Assembly (NCBI RefSeq): GCF_039962115.1
Contig: NZ_JAMPKJ010000038.1
Coordinates: forward strand, 1-59,544
Origin: Funiculus sociatus GB2-C1
Lineage (GTDB): Bacteria; Cyanobacteriota; Cyanobacteriia; Cyanobacteriales; FACHB-T130
Direction: 5' to 3'
Length of the DNA stretch: 59,544 nt
Position numbers and translations under genes: made by a program. Shown here one piece after another: positions 32,942 through 41,701 of the stretch; positions within the stretch are counted from its first letter, which is position 1; each line of letters opens with the position of its first letter. Below the pieces are notes generated by a model, which saw only the letters and a list, made by a program, of their open reading frames with translations, had not been told where the DNA came from and ran no database searches.

Positions 32942-33682
32942 TTACCGAATATCCTCATAGAATTTCTTCAGGTATGTTCCAGAAACACCAAATCCCCAGA
33001 GAAAGCCGATATAAAGATATATAGCTGTAGCCTTGAGCGATCCCCATTTTGCCACGCGGCGATCGCTACTTTGCACAACTCGGTTTACTTGACGAATTTT
33101 GCCGCGTTGCACCAGCTTCAGGCACAAGTCAGCTTCCTCTAAAATGGGTATGGCAGGATCAAACCCACCAGATTCTAAAAAATCAGCGTGACGACAAAAC
33201 ATCACCTGATCGCCAAATAATAATCGCAACCCTTTAAAAAACAAATGCGGTCGAAAAATGAGCGGCGCGTAGTAAGTTTTAAGGTAATTGTGCAGGGAAA
33301 CTCCCCAACGTGTTGTTTGTTCGCCTGTCATCAGGGAAATAAACCCACCGCCAGCAACAGTTTTGTCTGCTAAAGTTTGTTCAATTACTGCTACCAGATC
33401 ATCTGGTACAGAGGTATCTGCGTGTAGAAAGCAAAGAATATCCCCCGTTGCTGCTGCTGCGCCTTGGTTCATCTGCACCGAACGCCCGCGTGTGTCGGAT
33501 GAGATGACACGTATTGTAGATGAACTGAAGCGATGCGCGATCGCAACTGTCTCATCTTCACTCCCGCCATCGACTATCAGCACTTCCTTTGCAGTCGGTT
33601 CCAATACACTCAACTGGCGCAAAGTGCGTTCTAGACACTTCGCCTCATTCAGAGTAGGAATAATAATCGAGACGCGAGACAT
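32942..33682 (-). CDS. TIGR04283-type glycosyltransferase (GT2)
   Basis: 246 residues with GT-A fold: VSIIIPTLNEAKCLERTL (about 4-21), EVLIVDGGSEDET (about 33-45) and CFLHADTSVPDD (about 82-93, the D-x-D-like site). The spacing NQGAAAATGDILCFLHADT and GGFDPAIPILEEADLC match the TIGR04283 group linked to arsenosugar synthesis. The arsenosugar link is by family only; no ars gene is nearby. A membrane-like C-terminal segment ATAIYLYIGFLWGFG is present. Confidence 0.85.
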   Translation of the reverse strand: MSRVSIIIPTLNEAKCLERTLRQLSVLEPTAKEVLIVDGGSEDETVAIAHRFSSSTIRVISSDTRGRSVQMNQGAAAATGDILCFLHADTSVPDDLVAVIEQTLADKTVAGGGFISLMTGEQTTRWGVSLHNYLKTYYAPLIFRPHLFFKGLRLLFGDQVMFCRHADFLESGGFDPAIPILEEADLCLKLVQRGKIRQVNRVVQSSDRRVAKWGSLKATAIYLYIGFLWGFGVSGTYLKKFYEDIR

Positions 33683-33722
33683 TACCTAGCCGGAAAGAAT
33701 AATTTTACTGAGACTTTCAAAG

Positions 33723-33842
33723 TTATACAGCTGCGATCGCATTCGCTTGCCGTCTTTGTTGAGCCAATTCTACCAGACGACGAATCCGCTCCTCAGTCGG
33801 CGGGTGACTACGAAAAAGAAACTGCACTCTCACTTTTTCGTC
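33723..33842 (-). pseudogene. Remnant of an M48 (HtpX-like) metallopeptidase
   Basis: The minus strand reads FLFRSHPPTEERIRRLVEL, then AQQRRQANAIAAV and a stop. The SHPPTEERIRRL motif is the conserved C-terminus of M48 peptidases. No catalytic HExxH part is present upstream; the gene ends abruptly where the repeat element at 33859-33999 begins. Interpreted as a truncation. Confidence 0.7.
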
Positions 33843-33858
33843 GTGTAGCTTTCACTTT

Positions 33859-33999
33859 CTCCTCCCAGTTTCTGACTGGGATGCTTATTGGGAGGTTCTT
33901 TTGCCTCAATGAATAAGAAAGCTCTCAAATTGAGACACCGCGCTTACGCGCCGCTTCGCTAACAAAAACAAGCATTCCCAGCCAGAGACTGGGAACGAG
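33859..33999. repeat. MITE-like element with long imperfect inverted ends
   Basis: The left arm 33859-33886 (CTCCTCCCAGTTTCTGACTG...) is nearly the reverse complement of the right arm 33970-33999 (AAGCATTCCCAGCCAGAGAC...). Arms of about 28-30 bases enclose about 83 bases without a reading frame. No target duplication was clear. It abuts the truncated M48 gene. Confidence 0.65.
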
Positions 34000-34032
34000 G
34001 AAAAACGAGGAAAAACCTAACCTACAATTTTT

Positions 34033-34374
34033 CTACCTGCGGATTATCGGCTGTTCAACAGCGTCTCGGTACTCTTGAACTTCTTCGGTGTAGGCGATGG
34101 GCAAAACGCATTCGACGTTTTCATGGGGACGGGGAATAATCACCCAGGATTCCAGCGCCCCACCATAAACCTTCTCTATTGCCGCAATACCAGCCTCCAT
34201 AGAGGTTTTCACCTCAGAAACATCCCCGCGAATGTTGACTGTAAAGCGAGCGCTACCGACTCTTATATAGCCAACTAGGGTGACTCGTCCAGCTTTAACC
34301 ATTGCATCTGCCGCTGCTAGTACAGCAGGAAAACCTTTGGTTTCTATCGATCCAACTGCCTGTGGCATTGGCAA
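34033..34374 (-). CDS. ccmK: Carboxysome shell protein CcmK (BMC-H), CcmK4-like
   Basis: 113 residues, a single BMC domain. Typical segments: AVGSIETKGFPAVLAAADAM (about 6-25), VGYIRVGSARFTVNIRG (about 34-50, with the pore loop I-R-V-G-S), and WVIIPRPHENVECVLPI (about 77-93). It forms hexamers that tile carboxysome facets. The K4-like pore and the absence of ccmL/M/N neighbours fit a distal ccmK paralogue; the partner ccmK3 usually found beside it is absent here. The C-terminal tail (EEVQEYRDAVEQPIIRR) is as in K4/K6 types. Confidence 0.92.
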   Translation of the reverse strand: MPMPQAVGSIETKGFPAVLAAADAMVKAGRVTLVGYIRVGSARFTVNIRGDVSEVKTSMEAGIAAIEKVYGGALESWVIIPRPHENVECVLPIAYTEEVQEYRDAVEQPIIRR

Positions 34375-34678
34375 TCTCCTAACTATGAATTAATGAAGTT
34401 ATCTGGCGTAAGTATTAATTGTACGAATTTTCGCTACACCTTTTGACGGAAATGCCCACTTTCTTTGCTTTCCAGCCTTTTGACTAGCATTTTGTGGGCA
34501 TTGCCTAGCCTAATTTCAAGCCCTGCACGTAGCGGGGGGCGGGTTAAGTTTAAAAGATACCAACACCAGCAGATGCACCATAGATAAGAACAGTTAGATT
34601 AAATACCTGCCTTGATTAAGACCATTAACCGGATTTGATTTGGTTGGCGTTCTCCAGGCCTAAGCCTGGAGAACGAGT
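34375..34678. other. 304-bp intergenic region upstream of ccmK
   Basis: Should hold the ccmK promoter (leftward). It contains an inverted pair AATGCCCAC (34451-34459) / GTGGGCATT (34494-34502) and, near its right end, the hairpin at 34649-34674. I see no coding sequence or clear promoter boxes. Confidence 0.5.
34649..34674. repeat. Hairpin downstream of flv1
   Basis: GTTCTCCAGGC and GCCTGGAGAAC are perfect 11-base arms with loop CTAA, lying 5 bases past the flv1 stop. It may slow 3' decay or end transcription; no U-run follows on the minus strand. Similar elements are dispersed in cyanobacteria. Confidence 0.65.
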
Positions 34679-36430
34679 TTAATAATGGCTTCCAGATTTG
34701 CGGTGATGCACTGCTGTAACGCCTTCTTGCTGTAGCAGCTTGCCATTTTCTACTACGGAGTAGATTAACCAGTGGTCGCCACATTCCATGCGGTTTCTGA
34801 CGGAACATTCCAGATAGGCGAGAGCATCGCTGAGAATAGGACAACCATTTTCCGCTTCTTGCGTGGCGACACCAGCAAATCTGTCTTCACCGGGGCCAAA
34901 AGGTTTAAGAAAATGCTTCATTAAACCCAGATGTTTGCCTTCTGGCAAGATATTTAAGACAAAGTTTCCGCCAGAGTGCATTAGCGATTCTATAGCTCGG
35001 TCTTTGGCGACAGCAACAGTTAAACCAGGTGGGTTGAAGGTTGCTTGAGAAACCCAAGAAGCTAACATTGCTCCACTGAGTTCGCCTTGTTTGGTGGTGA
35101 CGACACAAACAGAACCAACCAAACGCCCTACCGCTTGTTCAATTCGAGCAGTTTGCGAGTCACCAGTTTGCTGTTTGGGTACTCTTGCTTTTTTAGCTTT
35201 TTTCAAAGCTTGAGCAAAGTCTGTACCAACTTCTTCGCAGTATTTGAGCGTTACATCTGTGGGCTTAAATTTGACGCGGATGGGGTCAAAGCCAAATTGA
35301 TAACCAGCATCTTTTAATTTACCTTCAATTAAATCAATTGCTTCGCCGCTCCAACCAAAGGAACCAAAAACACCAGCGAGTTGAGTTTTGGTGGCGGTGG
35401 ATAGGACAATTCCTAGTGCAGTTTGAATCGGGGTGGGAGCATGACCGCCGAGGGTGGGAGAACCCATGATAAACCCGGCGGATTTTTCCACAGCTTCTTG
35501 AATTTCAGCGGGTTCGGCAAATTCGCAGTTGATAGATTCGACAGCAACACCAGCTTTAGTGATACCAGTAGCGATCGCTTGCGCTACTGTCGCCGTATTC
35601 CCATAAGCTGAAGCATAGATTAGCGCTACGCTCGTTTCAGTAGCTCTTTGCTTCTCGCTCCATTGTCGATAAGCCTGAGTCAGGGGTATCAAACTGTAGC
35701 GTACCAAAGGGCCATGACCAGTAGCATAGAGTCTAGCGGGAAAATCTCTTAGTTTATCCAGTGCTGTCTCCACCTGACGAGCGTGGGGAGCCATGAGAGA
35801 ATCGAAATAGTAGCGTCGATCCTCGCTAAACACAGTCCACCCTTCGTCAAACACTTGATCGCCGCAAATGTGCGCCCCGAATAACTTATCTGTGTATAGA
35901 ATTTCCGTTTGCGGGTCGTGCGTGCAAAGCTCATCAGGCCAACGGGGGCTAGGCGTGGGGATAAATTGTAAGTGATGACCATTGCCTAAATCTAGGGTTT
36001 CTTCCCCTCGCATCACGGCAATTTTTAAACCGTGTTCTTGCAAGGTGTCATTGAAGGTGTTTTTGAACAATTCCCGTAAAAGTTTCGCCCCAGGATTTGA
36101 ACAAACAAAGGTAATCTGAGGAGCTAGTTTTAGTAAAGCATTCAGGGTGACTAAGCGGTTGGGATTAACGTGTCCCAAAATTACATAATCCAGCTTTTTA
36201 ACATCAATTCGCTGTTGTAAAGCTGAGAGAAAAATTTCTGTGAACGATTCTCCCGGCGGGTCAAAAAGCGCTGTTTTATCCGCTTGAATCAAATAGGAAT
36301 TAGCTGTTGTGCCTCGTTGTAAGGCATATTCTACTTCAAACTTGAGTCTTTCCCAAGTGCGCGATCGCAACACGGTTGTATCTGCACCAATCGGGAGAAC
36401 TTGAACATCGCGGGGTTTGGTGGTTGTCAT
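34679..36430 (-). CDS. flv1: Flavodiiron protein Flv1
   Basis: 583 residues, three modules: metallo-beta-lactamase-like (about 15-250), flavodoxin (about 265-410; VALIYASAYGNTATVAQAI), and a C-terminal flavin reductase (about 425-583; AMLASWVSQATF). The diiron site is degenerate: LGHVNPNR (about 86-92) replaces the usual HxExDH, as in Flv1 and Flv2. Its tight pairing with flv3 and the lack of an sll0218-like gene point to Flv1. Flv1 and Flv3 work together downstream of photosystem I, reducing O2 to water with NADPH or ferredoxin electrons and protecting PSI under changing light. Confidence 0.9.
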   Translation of the reverse strand: MTTTKPRDVQVLPIGADTTVLRSRTWERLKFEVEYALQRGTTANSYLIQADKTALFDPPGESFTEIFLSALQQRIDVKKLDYVILGHVNPNRLVTLNALLKLAPQITFVCSNPGAKLLRELFKNTFNDTLQEHGLKIAVMRGEETLDLGNGHHLQFIPTPSPRWPDELCTHDPQTEILYTDKLFGAHICGDQVFDEGWTVFSEDRRYYFDSLMAPHARQVETALDKLRDFPARLYATGHGPLVRYSLIPLTQAYRQWSEKQRATETSVALIYASAYGNTATVAQAIATGITKAGVAVESINCEFAEPAEIQEAVEKSAGFIMGSPTLGGHAPTPIQTALGIVLSTATKTQLAGVFGSFGWSGEAIDLIEGKLKDAGYQFGFDPIRVKFKPTDVTLKYCEEVGTDFAQALKKAKKARVPKQQTGDSQTARIEQAVGRLVGSVCVVTTKQGELSGAMLASWVSQATFNPPGLTVAVAKDRAIESLMHSGGNFVLNILPEGKHLGLMKHFLKPFGPGEDRFAGVATQEAENGCPILSDALAYLECSVRNRMECGDHWLIYSVVENGKLLQQEGVTAVHHRKSGSHY

Positions 36431-36437
36431 GGGTTAT

Positions 36438-36528
36438 GAGTTAAACGCAAAGGTTCGCAAAGGTTTACGCAAAGGTACGCAAAGAGATCCTCTGCGAACC
36501 TCTGCGATTACCTTTGCGTATCTTGGCG
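36438..36528. repeat. Heptad repeat forming an inverted structure between flv3 and flv1
   Basis: GCAAAGGT-type heptads (CGCAAAGGTTCGCAAAGG) are followed by the complementary CTCTGCGAACCTCTGCG and CCTTTGCGTATCTTGGCG. The two halves can pair into a long hairpin in the flv3-flv1 message, possibly setting the ratio of the two products (inference). Confidence 0.75.
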
Positions 36529-38247
36529 TTAATAATAATTTCCGACTTTGCGATGGTGAACTGCTGTGAGTGCGTCCGGTTTGGAAACGCGACCAGATTG
36601 CACGGTGCTGTACACTATCCAGTGATCGCTACAATCCATGCGGCTTGCAACTTCGCATTCCATGTAGGCTAATGCGTCCGTGAGAATTGGGGAACCGTTC
36701 TCGGCTGGTTGGGTTTTTATCCCCGCAAAGCGATCTGCACCGGGCGGGAAACGCTTGAGGAAGTGTTTCATTAGTCCCTGGTAATTGCCTTCTTCTAAGA
36801 CGTTGAGAACGAAGCGATCGCCTACTTGCATCAATGACTCAATAGCACGATCTTTGGCTACGGCAATTGTAAAGCCGAGTGGTTGGAAACTGGCTTGCGA
36901 TACCCAAGATGCCAGCATCGCCCCCGTTACTTCACTTTTTTTGGCGGTGATGATGTATAATCCACCGCTAATGCGTCCCAGTGCTTTTTCGAGGTCGTTA
37001 TCGAGGGATTTTTTCTGCTTGATGTTGCGATCGCGTGTTAGTAATTGTCCTAAGTCTGTACCCGCTTCTTCGCACAGCTGGTAGGTGAGTTCGTTGGGTG
37101 TGTCTTTAATCCGAATCGCGGGAAAGGCTACTGTTAAGCCCAATTCTCTAAATTTACTCACTAGCGGATCGACTGGTTCATCATCTCCGCCGTAAGACTC
37201 GAAAATCCCGACAGTTTGTTTGTCTTTGGCGGCTGCTAAAACTGTACCGATAGCTGTTTGGGCGGTGGCGGATGCGGCTGGGGGTGTAGCAATAACTAAG
37301 CCAGAGGAACGTCCCACCAGTTCTTGCACTTCCTGCGGATCGGCTGATTTTAAATCTACCATCTCGACTGCGACACCAGTTTTGGTGATGCCTTTGGCAA
37401 GAGATTGGGAGAGGCGATCGCTATATCCGTAATCGGATACGTAAAATACAGCTACGGTGGTTTCGCCTTTGGTTTGGGCTTGACTCCACTGGCGATAACG
37501 TCTGGTCAGTTCTACAACATTATGGTGTAATAATGGGCCGTGTCCGGTGGCAATGGTGCTAATTTCCGGCAGTTCTCCCATCCGCTTTAGGGCAGATAGC
37601 ACCGAACGGGCATTGGGAGCCATTAAACATTCGTAGTAAAACTGATAATCGGCTTCGATGGCTGCTAAGTCTTCGTCAAAAGTGCTATCTGAACAATAGT
37701 GCATCCCAAACGCATCGCAGGTATAGAGGGTTTGGGTTTTGTGGTCGAATGTGAATATGGTGTCAGGCCAGTGCAAGTTGGGCGCGATGACGAATTCTAA
37801 TTCGTGTCCGTTGCCTAAGTCTAGCTTGTCTCCATTTTTGACGATGCGCCGTTCAAATGGCTGATGGATGAAATCTTCTAAAAATTGAATTGCGACTTTT
37901 GAACCGACGACGGTTGCTTGGGGTGCCAATGCCAACACATCTTTGACTAATCCGCTATGATCTGGCTCGGTGTGGCTGATAATTAGGTAATCAATTTCTT
38001 TGGGATCGATGATACCTGTCAGGGTGTCGAGATACAGTTGCCGGAATTTTTCGTGGGAGGTGTCAACTAAGGCTGTTTTCTCGCCCCGAATTATGAATGA
38101 ATTGTAGGTGGTGCCGTTTTGCAGTCCAAATTCTATGTCGAAGCGATCGCGATCCCAGTCAAGCGATCGGATCGTTGTCGTATCGGTTGTGATTTCTTCT
38201 GTCTGTATGGTTAACCGCTTTTGGGTTCGGTCTGTGAGTAATACCAT
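36529..38247 (-). CDS. flv3: Flavodiiron protein Flv3
   Basis: 572 residues with the same three modules as Flv1, but with intact diiron ligands: ISHTEPDHSG (H92, E94, D96, H97), then NLHWPDT, TCDAFGMH and ATGHGP. The flavodoxin module starts near 265 (VAVFYVSDYGYSDRLSQ), and the reductase module ends AVHHRKVGNYY. The sequence is close to what I recall of cyanobacterial Flv3 (start SLDWDRDRFDIEFGLQNGT). First gene of the flv3-flv1 pair, with its promoter in 38248-38361. Confidence 0.92.
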   Translation of the reverse strand: MVLLTDRTQKRLTIQTEEITTDTTTIRSLDWDRDRFDIEFGLQNGTTYNSFIIRGEKTALVDTSHEKFRQLYLDTLTGIIDPKEIDYLIISHTEPDHSGLVKDVLALAPQATVVGSKVAIQFLEDFIHQPFERRIVKNGDKLDLGNGHELEFVIAPNLHWPDTIFTFDHKTQTLYTCDAFGMHYCSDSTFDEDLAAIEADYQFYYECLMAPNARSVLSALKRMGELPEISTIATGHGPLLHHNVVELTRRYRQWSQAQTKGETTVAVFYVSDYGYSDRLSQSLAKGITKTGVAVEMVDLKSADPQEVQELVGRSSGLVIATPPAASATAQTAIGTVLAAAKDKQTVGIFESYGGDDEPVDPLVSKFRELGLTVAFPAIRIKDTPNELTYQLCEEAGTDLGQLLTRDRNIKQKKSLDNDLEKALGRISGGLYIITAKKSEVTGAMLASWVSQASFQPLGFTIAVAKDRAIESLMQVGDRFVLNVLEEGNYQGLMKHFLKRFPPGADRFAGIKTQPAENGSPILTDALAYMECEVASRMDCSDHWIVYSTVQSGRVSKPDALTAVHHRKVGNYY

Positions 38248-38361
38248 TCTCTGACCTCCTTATAAATAACCCATAGGTATTTTTTCTTCTTTCATTTTGA
38301 CACGAGCCGCGTTGTAACGTTTTATTAAAAAACCTATGACTGAGCTAAAAAATATCAATAC

Positions 38362-39102
38362 GTGGAACCGCAAAGACACAAAGAGAAGAATTGGCTAGGT
38401 TTGATGATTGGAAATTCACGGCTGCACTGGGCGCAGTTTGTGGGAGAGACGCTTGAGAAAGCTTGGGATACTGACCATCTATCGACAATTCCCGATTCCC
38501 AATTCCCAATTGCCAATTCCCAATCAATTTATCTGGCTTCGGTGGTTCCAGAGCAAACAGCACTTTTGCAAGCTTACACCGATGTTCGCGTGATTACGTT
38601 GGATCAATTGCCCCTAGAGGGAGTTTATCCCACATTGGGAATCGATAGAGCTTTAGCTGTGTTGGGTGCTGGTGAGGTTTGGGGTTTGCCAGTGTTGGTT
38701 ATTGATGCTGGAACTGCGTTAACGTTCACAGGTGCAGATGCTAATCGTCGGCTGGTAGGTGGGGCAATTTTGCCAGGTTTGAGGTTGCAGCTAAATTCTC
38801 TGGCTCAAAAAACTGCCGCCTTGCCAAAAATTGAATTACCTGATAAGTTAGCGCCACGTTTTGCTCGGAATACACCCCAGGCGATTCAGAGTGGTGTGAT
38901 TTACACCGTTTTGGCTGGGATAAAAGACTTTATCCAAGCTTGGTGGCAGGATTTCCCTGAAAGTAAGATTATTTTAACTGGAGGCGATCGCGCAATTCTC
39001 CTCTCCTACCTGCAAACCCAATTTCCAGAAATAGGGAATCATGTAATTACTGACCCCAATATAATTTTTTTAGGAATGCGGTCAGTAGTCAGTAGCTACT
39101 GA
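38362..39102 (+). CDS. coaX: Type III pantothenate kinase CoaX
   Basis: 246 residues of the ASKHA-fold type III pantothenate kinase, which phosphorylates pantothenate as the first step of coenzyme A synthesis. Seen: N-terminal phosphate loop [13 protein letters not shown] (about 12-24), [11 protein letters not shown] (about 92-102), and [12 protein letters not shown] (about 112-123, with the catalytic Asp). GTG start at 38362. Residues about 43-55 ([13 protein letters not shown]) are translated from the heptad repeat ATTCCCA/ATTGCCA found between genes, inserted in a surface region. It overlaps the convergent hydrolase gene by 7 bp. Confidence 0.88.
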   Translation: MEPQRHKEKNWLGLMIGNSRLHWAQFVGETLEKAWDTDHLSTIPDSQFPIANSQSIYLASVVPEQTALLQAYTDVRVITLDQLPLEGVYPTLGIDRALAVLGAGEVWGLPVLVIDAGTALTFTGADANRRLVGGAILPGLRLQLNSLAQKTAALPKIELPDKLAPRFARNTPQAIQSGVIYTVLAGIKDFIQAWWQDFPESKIILTGGDRAILLSYLQTQFPEIGNHVITDPNIIFLGMRSVVSSY

Positions 39103-39896
39103 CTACTAACAAAAGCTCGAATATACTGAGCTACCACATCTGGCAATGTTTGCGGCAAATCATGTCCAGCATTACTGATGATTTCCAGTTGAGCTTGTGG
39201 GGATAAATCAGCGTAGGCTTGACTTTGGGCGATGCGATCGCGTGAATCTTGTCCGCCTTGCAAAATCAAAACTGGAATTTTCAGCCAATCCAATCGTTCT
39301 TTTAATAATTCTGCTTGAATTTCAGCGCGGCGGCGTTGATACAACAACTTAGCAGCAATGGGAGACTGTAACGGCTGTTGCTGTCTTTGGATATTCTGCC
39401 CGGTTTTCTTACGCCTACCCAGCCGACTTGTGAGACGAGAAAGCGATCGCATACACCAAGATACCGCCCTCGACAACTTCGTTAACAACGGCGGAGTTAT
39501 CTTATATTTCTCAGCTTCCACCCCAAAAGGCGCTATCAGCACCAAGCCGCGAACCTGCTCTAAATATTTCAGCGCAAAGCTTGCCGCAATCCATCCGCCC
39601 AGCGAGTGACCAACTAAATAAACCTCCCGCTGTTTTAACGCCTCCAATAAATCAGCCAGACATTCAACCTCTAAATCAATCGAGTAGTGAACATTAGGGC
39701 GTTCTGACTCACCAAAACCCAATAAATCTGGCGCGAAGCAGTGGTAATCTTCACTCAAATGCTCGATAACCGACAGCCATTGACTGCTATCGTCAGCTGA
39801 GCCATGTAAAAACACAATTGCCGTCCCTTGACCGACTTCATGCCAGAAAATTTGTCCTTGAGACAGTTTAATTCGAGAATTGCGTAACGGTATCAT
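39096..39896 (-). CDS. Alpha/beta hydrolase
   Basis: 266 residues: oxyanion motif [14 protein letters not shown] (about 27-40), nucleophile [11 protein letters not shown] (about 94-104), a lid region rich in Arg/Gln (about 140-175), the acid in [11 protein letters not shown] and the His in NAGHDLPQT (about 246-254). All triad residues are in place. Substrate unknown. Its end overlaps the 3' end of coaX on the other strand by 7 bp. Confidence 0.87.
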   Translation of the reverse strand: MIPLRNSRIKLSQGQIFWHEVGQGTAIVFLHGSADDSSQWLSVIEHLSEDYHCFAPDLLGFGESERPNVHYSIDLEVECLADLLEALKQREVYLVGHSLGGWIAASFALKYLEQVRGLVLIAPFGVEAEKYKITPPLLTKLSRAVSWCMRSLSRLTSRLGRRKKTGQNIQRQQQPLQSPIAAKLLYQRRRAEIQAELLKERLDWLKIPVLILQGGQDSRDRIAQSQAYADLSPQAQLEIISNAGHDLPQTLPDVVAQYIRAFVSSQ

Positions 39897-39898
39897 CC

Positions 39899-39974
39899 TA
39901 TTTAGATTTTAGATTTTAGATATTAGATTTGGGATAGATTTAAAATCCGAAATCCCAAATCCCAAATCTAAAAT
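39899..39974. repeat. AT-rich heptad repeat with inverted halves
   Basis: TTAGATTTTAGATTTTAGAT on the left and AAATCCCAAATCCCAAATCTAAAAT on the right can pair. Same repeat type as at 32788. It fills the gap between the hydrolase and NUDIX genes. Confidence 0.75.
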
Positions 39975-39978
39975 TCTG

Positions 39979-40434
39979 TTAAGCGAGCGTTGTTAAGCCG
40001 TTCAAGTAGTCCTGTAACTGCTTATCGTGGTCATGGGAGAGTTTGCCTTCTGGCAAATTCTCCTTAGAGAAAGCTTCTACTTCACTAACTTCCAGCGTAT
40101 CCTGAACCCGCATCGATCCCTGAACTTCTGCTTCAACTGCTACACAAATCGAATGAAGTCTAGGATCGCGGTCTGGTGCTGAATATACCCCAACTAAGCG
40201 GCGAATTTTCACTAACTCCAGTCCGGTTTCTTCAGTCAACTCTCGCCCTGCGGCTGTGGCAATGTCTTCACCCCAATCGACAATACCCCCAGGTAAACCC
40301 CATTGTCCCGTGTCTCGCCGCCGAATGAACACAATCCGACCATCCGGTAAAATCGGGATGATGGTGGTGCCGATGATGGGATGGCGGAAGATAATCCCCA
40401 GCACTGTTTGCACAAATCGCCATGACCGACGCAT
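39979..40434 (-). CDS. NUDIX hydrolase
   Basis: 151 residues. The Nudix box is complete: G-x5-E-x7-R-E-x2-E-E-x-G as GGIVDWGEDIATAAGRELTE then ETGL (about 48-71). The strand before it reads IVFIRRRDTGQWGLPGG. These enzymes hydrolyse nucleoside diphosphates linked to another group; the exact substrate cannot be read. It precedes nothing in an obvious operon; the gene lies 116 bp from bcp. Confidence 0.88.
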   Translation of the reverse strand: MRRSWRFVQTVLGIIFRHPIIGTTIIPILPDGRIVFIRRRDTGQWGLPGGIVDWGEDIATAAGRELTEETGLELVKIRRLVGVYSAPDRDPRLHSICVAVEAEVQGSMRVQDTLEVSEVEAFSKENLPEGKLSHDHDKQLQDYLNGLTTLA

Positions 40435-40550
40435 TGGTTAAGTTCTTAGCTTTGTTTATTGAGTTAGGGACAAGCAAAAAGCTTGAAAAGTTTCAAAGTA
40501 CATAGATCCGGTTAATCAAGTGAGTTGCCCCTAGGTTGTAATTTTTGATG

Positions 40551-41006
40551 CTATAGCTGTGCCAGAATTTCCGCTGCGTGAGATTCCGGTTTGACTTTGA
40601 GATAAGTCTTCTCAATCGTACCATCTGGACTAATTACAAAGGTGCTGCGCTCAATTCCCATAAATTCTTTGCCCATGAACTTTTTTAGCTTATAGCACCC
40701 GTAAACGGTAGCAACTTTCCCTTCTGGGTCGCATAGCAACAAAAAAGGTAGCTTCAGCTTGGTGGCAAATTTGGTATGAGATTTAGCATCGTCTGTACTG
40801 ATGCCCAAAACTACGATATCGCGTGCCTGGTAGTCTGAGTAAACGTCTCGAAAGCCACAAGCTTCTTTAGTGCAGCCGGGAGTATTATCGCGGGGATAAA
40901 AAAATAGCACGACTCGCCGCCCTCGGAAGTCTGAAAGATGTATAAGGTTGCCCATGCTATCCGACAAGTGAAAGTCAGGAGCAATATCACCAGGTTTGAG
41001 TGTCAT
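40551..41006 (-). CDS. bcp: Thiol peroxidase PrxQ/Bcp
   Basis: 151 residues of the PrxQ subfamily: PGDIAPDFHLSDS start, YPRDNTPGCTKEACGFRD with the peroxidatic Cys and a resolving Cys five residues later (C-x4-C), and GIERSTFVISPDG. It reduces peroxides with thioredoxin. One Arg needed at the active site is in IERSTF. Stands alone. Confidence 0.93.
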   Translation of the reverse strand: MTLKPGDIAPDFHLSDSMGNLIHLSDFRGRRVVLFFYPRDNTPGCTKEACGFRDVYSDYQARDIVVLGISTDDAKSHTKFATKLKLPFLLLCDPEGKVATVYGCYKLKKFMGKEFMGIERSTFVISPDGTIEKTYLKVKPESHAAEILAQL

Positions 41007-41291
41007 TAAGGTTGTTTAGTTGGCTGCGTGGAGACTGTTATGATAGAGGATAAGGATGTAAGTTCGGTAACGTCAATCCGCAACCTGCCGCCTTTTGGCT
41101 AGCCTGTTTCGGTATTTATTCCACAGGTTTGAATGCAGAAACTTCCAAGACTAAAAAAATGGTGTTGGGGAATAAGCTGTCTTAATTCGCGTTGCCTTTG
41201 TACGTTATGAGATGTTTTTAGAAGCTTTTGTTTCTTAAGCATCTCTAGCTGAACGTTCCTGTAAGTCAACTGTTCGGATGGATTTTGTTGG

Positions 41292-41551
41292 ATGACTATT
41301 TGCGTCGGGAACCTGTCTTACCAGGTCACTCAAGAAGACCTTAAAGAAGTCTTTGCGTATGGTTCGGTCAAAAGTTTGATCGTTCCTACTGACCGGGAGA
41401 CAGGGAAAATACGGGGCTTTGCTTTCGTGGAGATGGTGGAAGTTCCTCAAGCAGATGCGGCTATCTCGAAGGGATGGGGCGTCAGATGCGAGTGAATAAA
41501 GCCAAACCGAAGGAAAATTCTCGACCCACACGCGATCGCGGCAGGTTGTAA
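41292..41551 (+). pseudogene. Frameshifted RRM-type RNA-binding protein gene
   Basis: The first 57 or so codons give MTICVGNLSYQVTQEDLKEVFAYGSVKS and GKIRGFAFVEM, i.e. RNP2 (ICVGNL) and RNP1 (RGFAFVEM) of cyanobacterial Rbp proteins. After ADAAIS the frame ends early at a TGA near 41493. In a neighbouring frame the sequence goes on as LEGMGRQMRVNKAKPKEN and SRPTRDRGRL up to TAA 41549-41551, the usual Rbp tail. The lesion (small deletion near 41462) also removes the residues that normally precede MGRQ. VFAYGSV lacks the family's usual Glu before Tyr. Non-functional unless the sequence has errors. The 285 bases upstream could be the old long leader. Confidence 0.78.
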
Positions 41552-41691
41552 GGTTATCATAGGTTGTTCATAGGTTGTTCGTTGTAAGTGCGGCAAGGTT
41601 TTTATTTAGCAAGCGGCAACGCAACCAAAGCAAATGACATAATGAATTGCCTTAAATAGGCGTTTAAGGCACTGTTTTAGTAGTTTATCAA

Positions 41692-41699
41692 AGAGGTGA
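41692..41699 (+). promoter_or_regulatory. Ribosome binding site of the small basic protein
   Basis: AGAGGTGA is 2-3 bases short of ideal spacing to ATG 41702 but is a strong anti-SD match; it includes the in-frame GTG and so argues for the ATG as the start. Confidence 0.6.
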
Positions 41700-41701
41700 A
41701 C

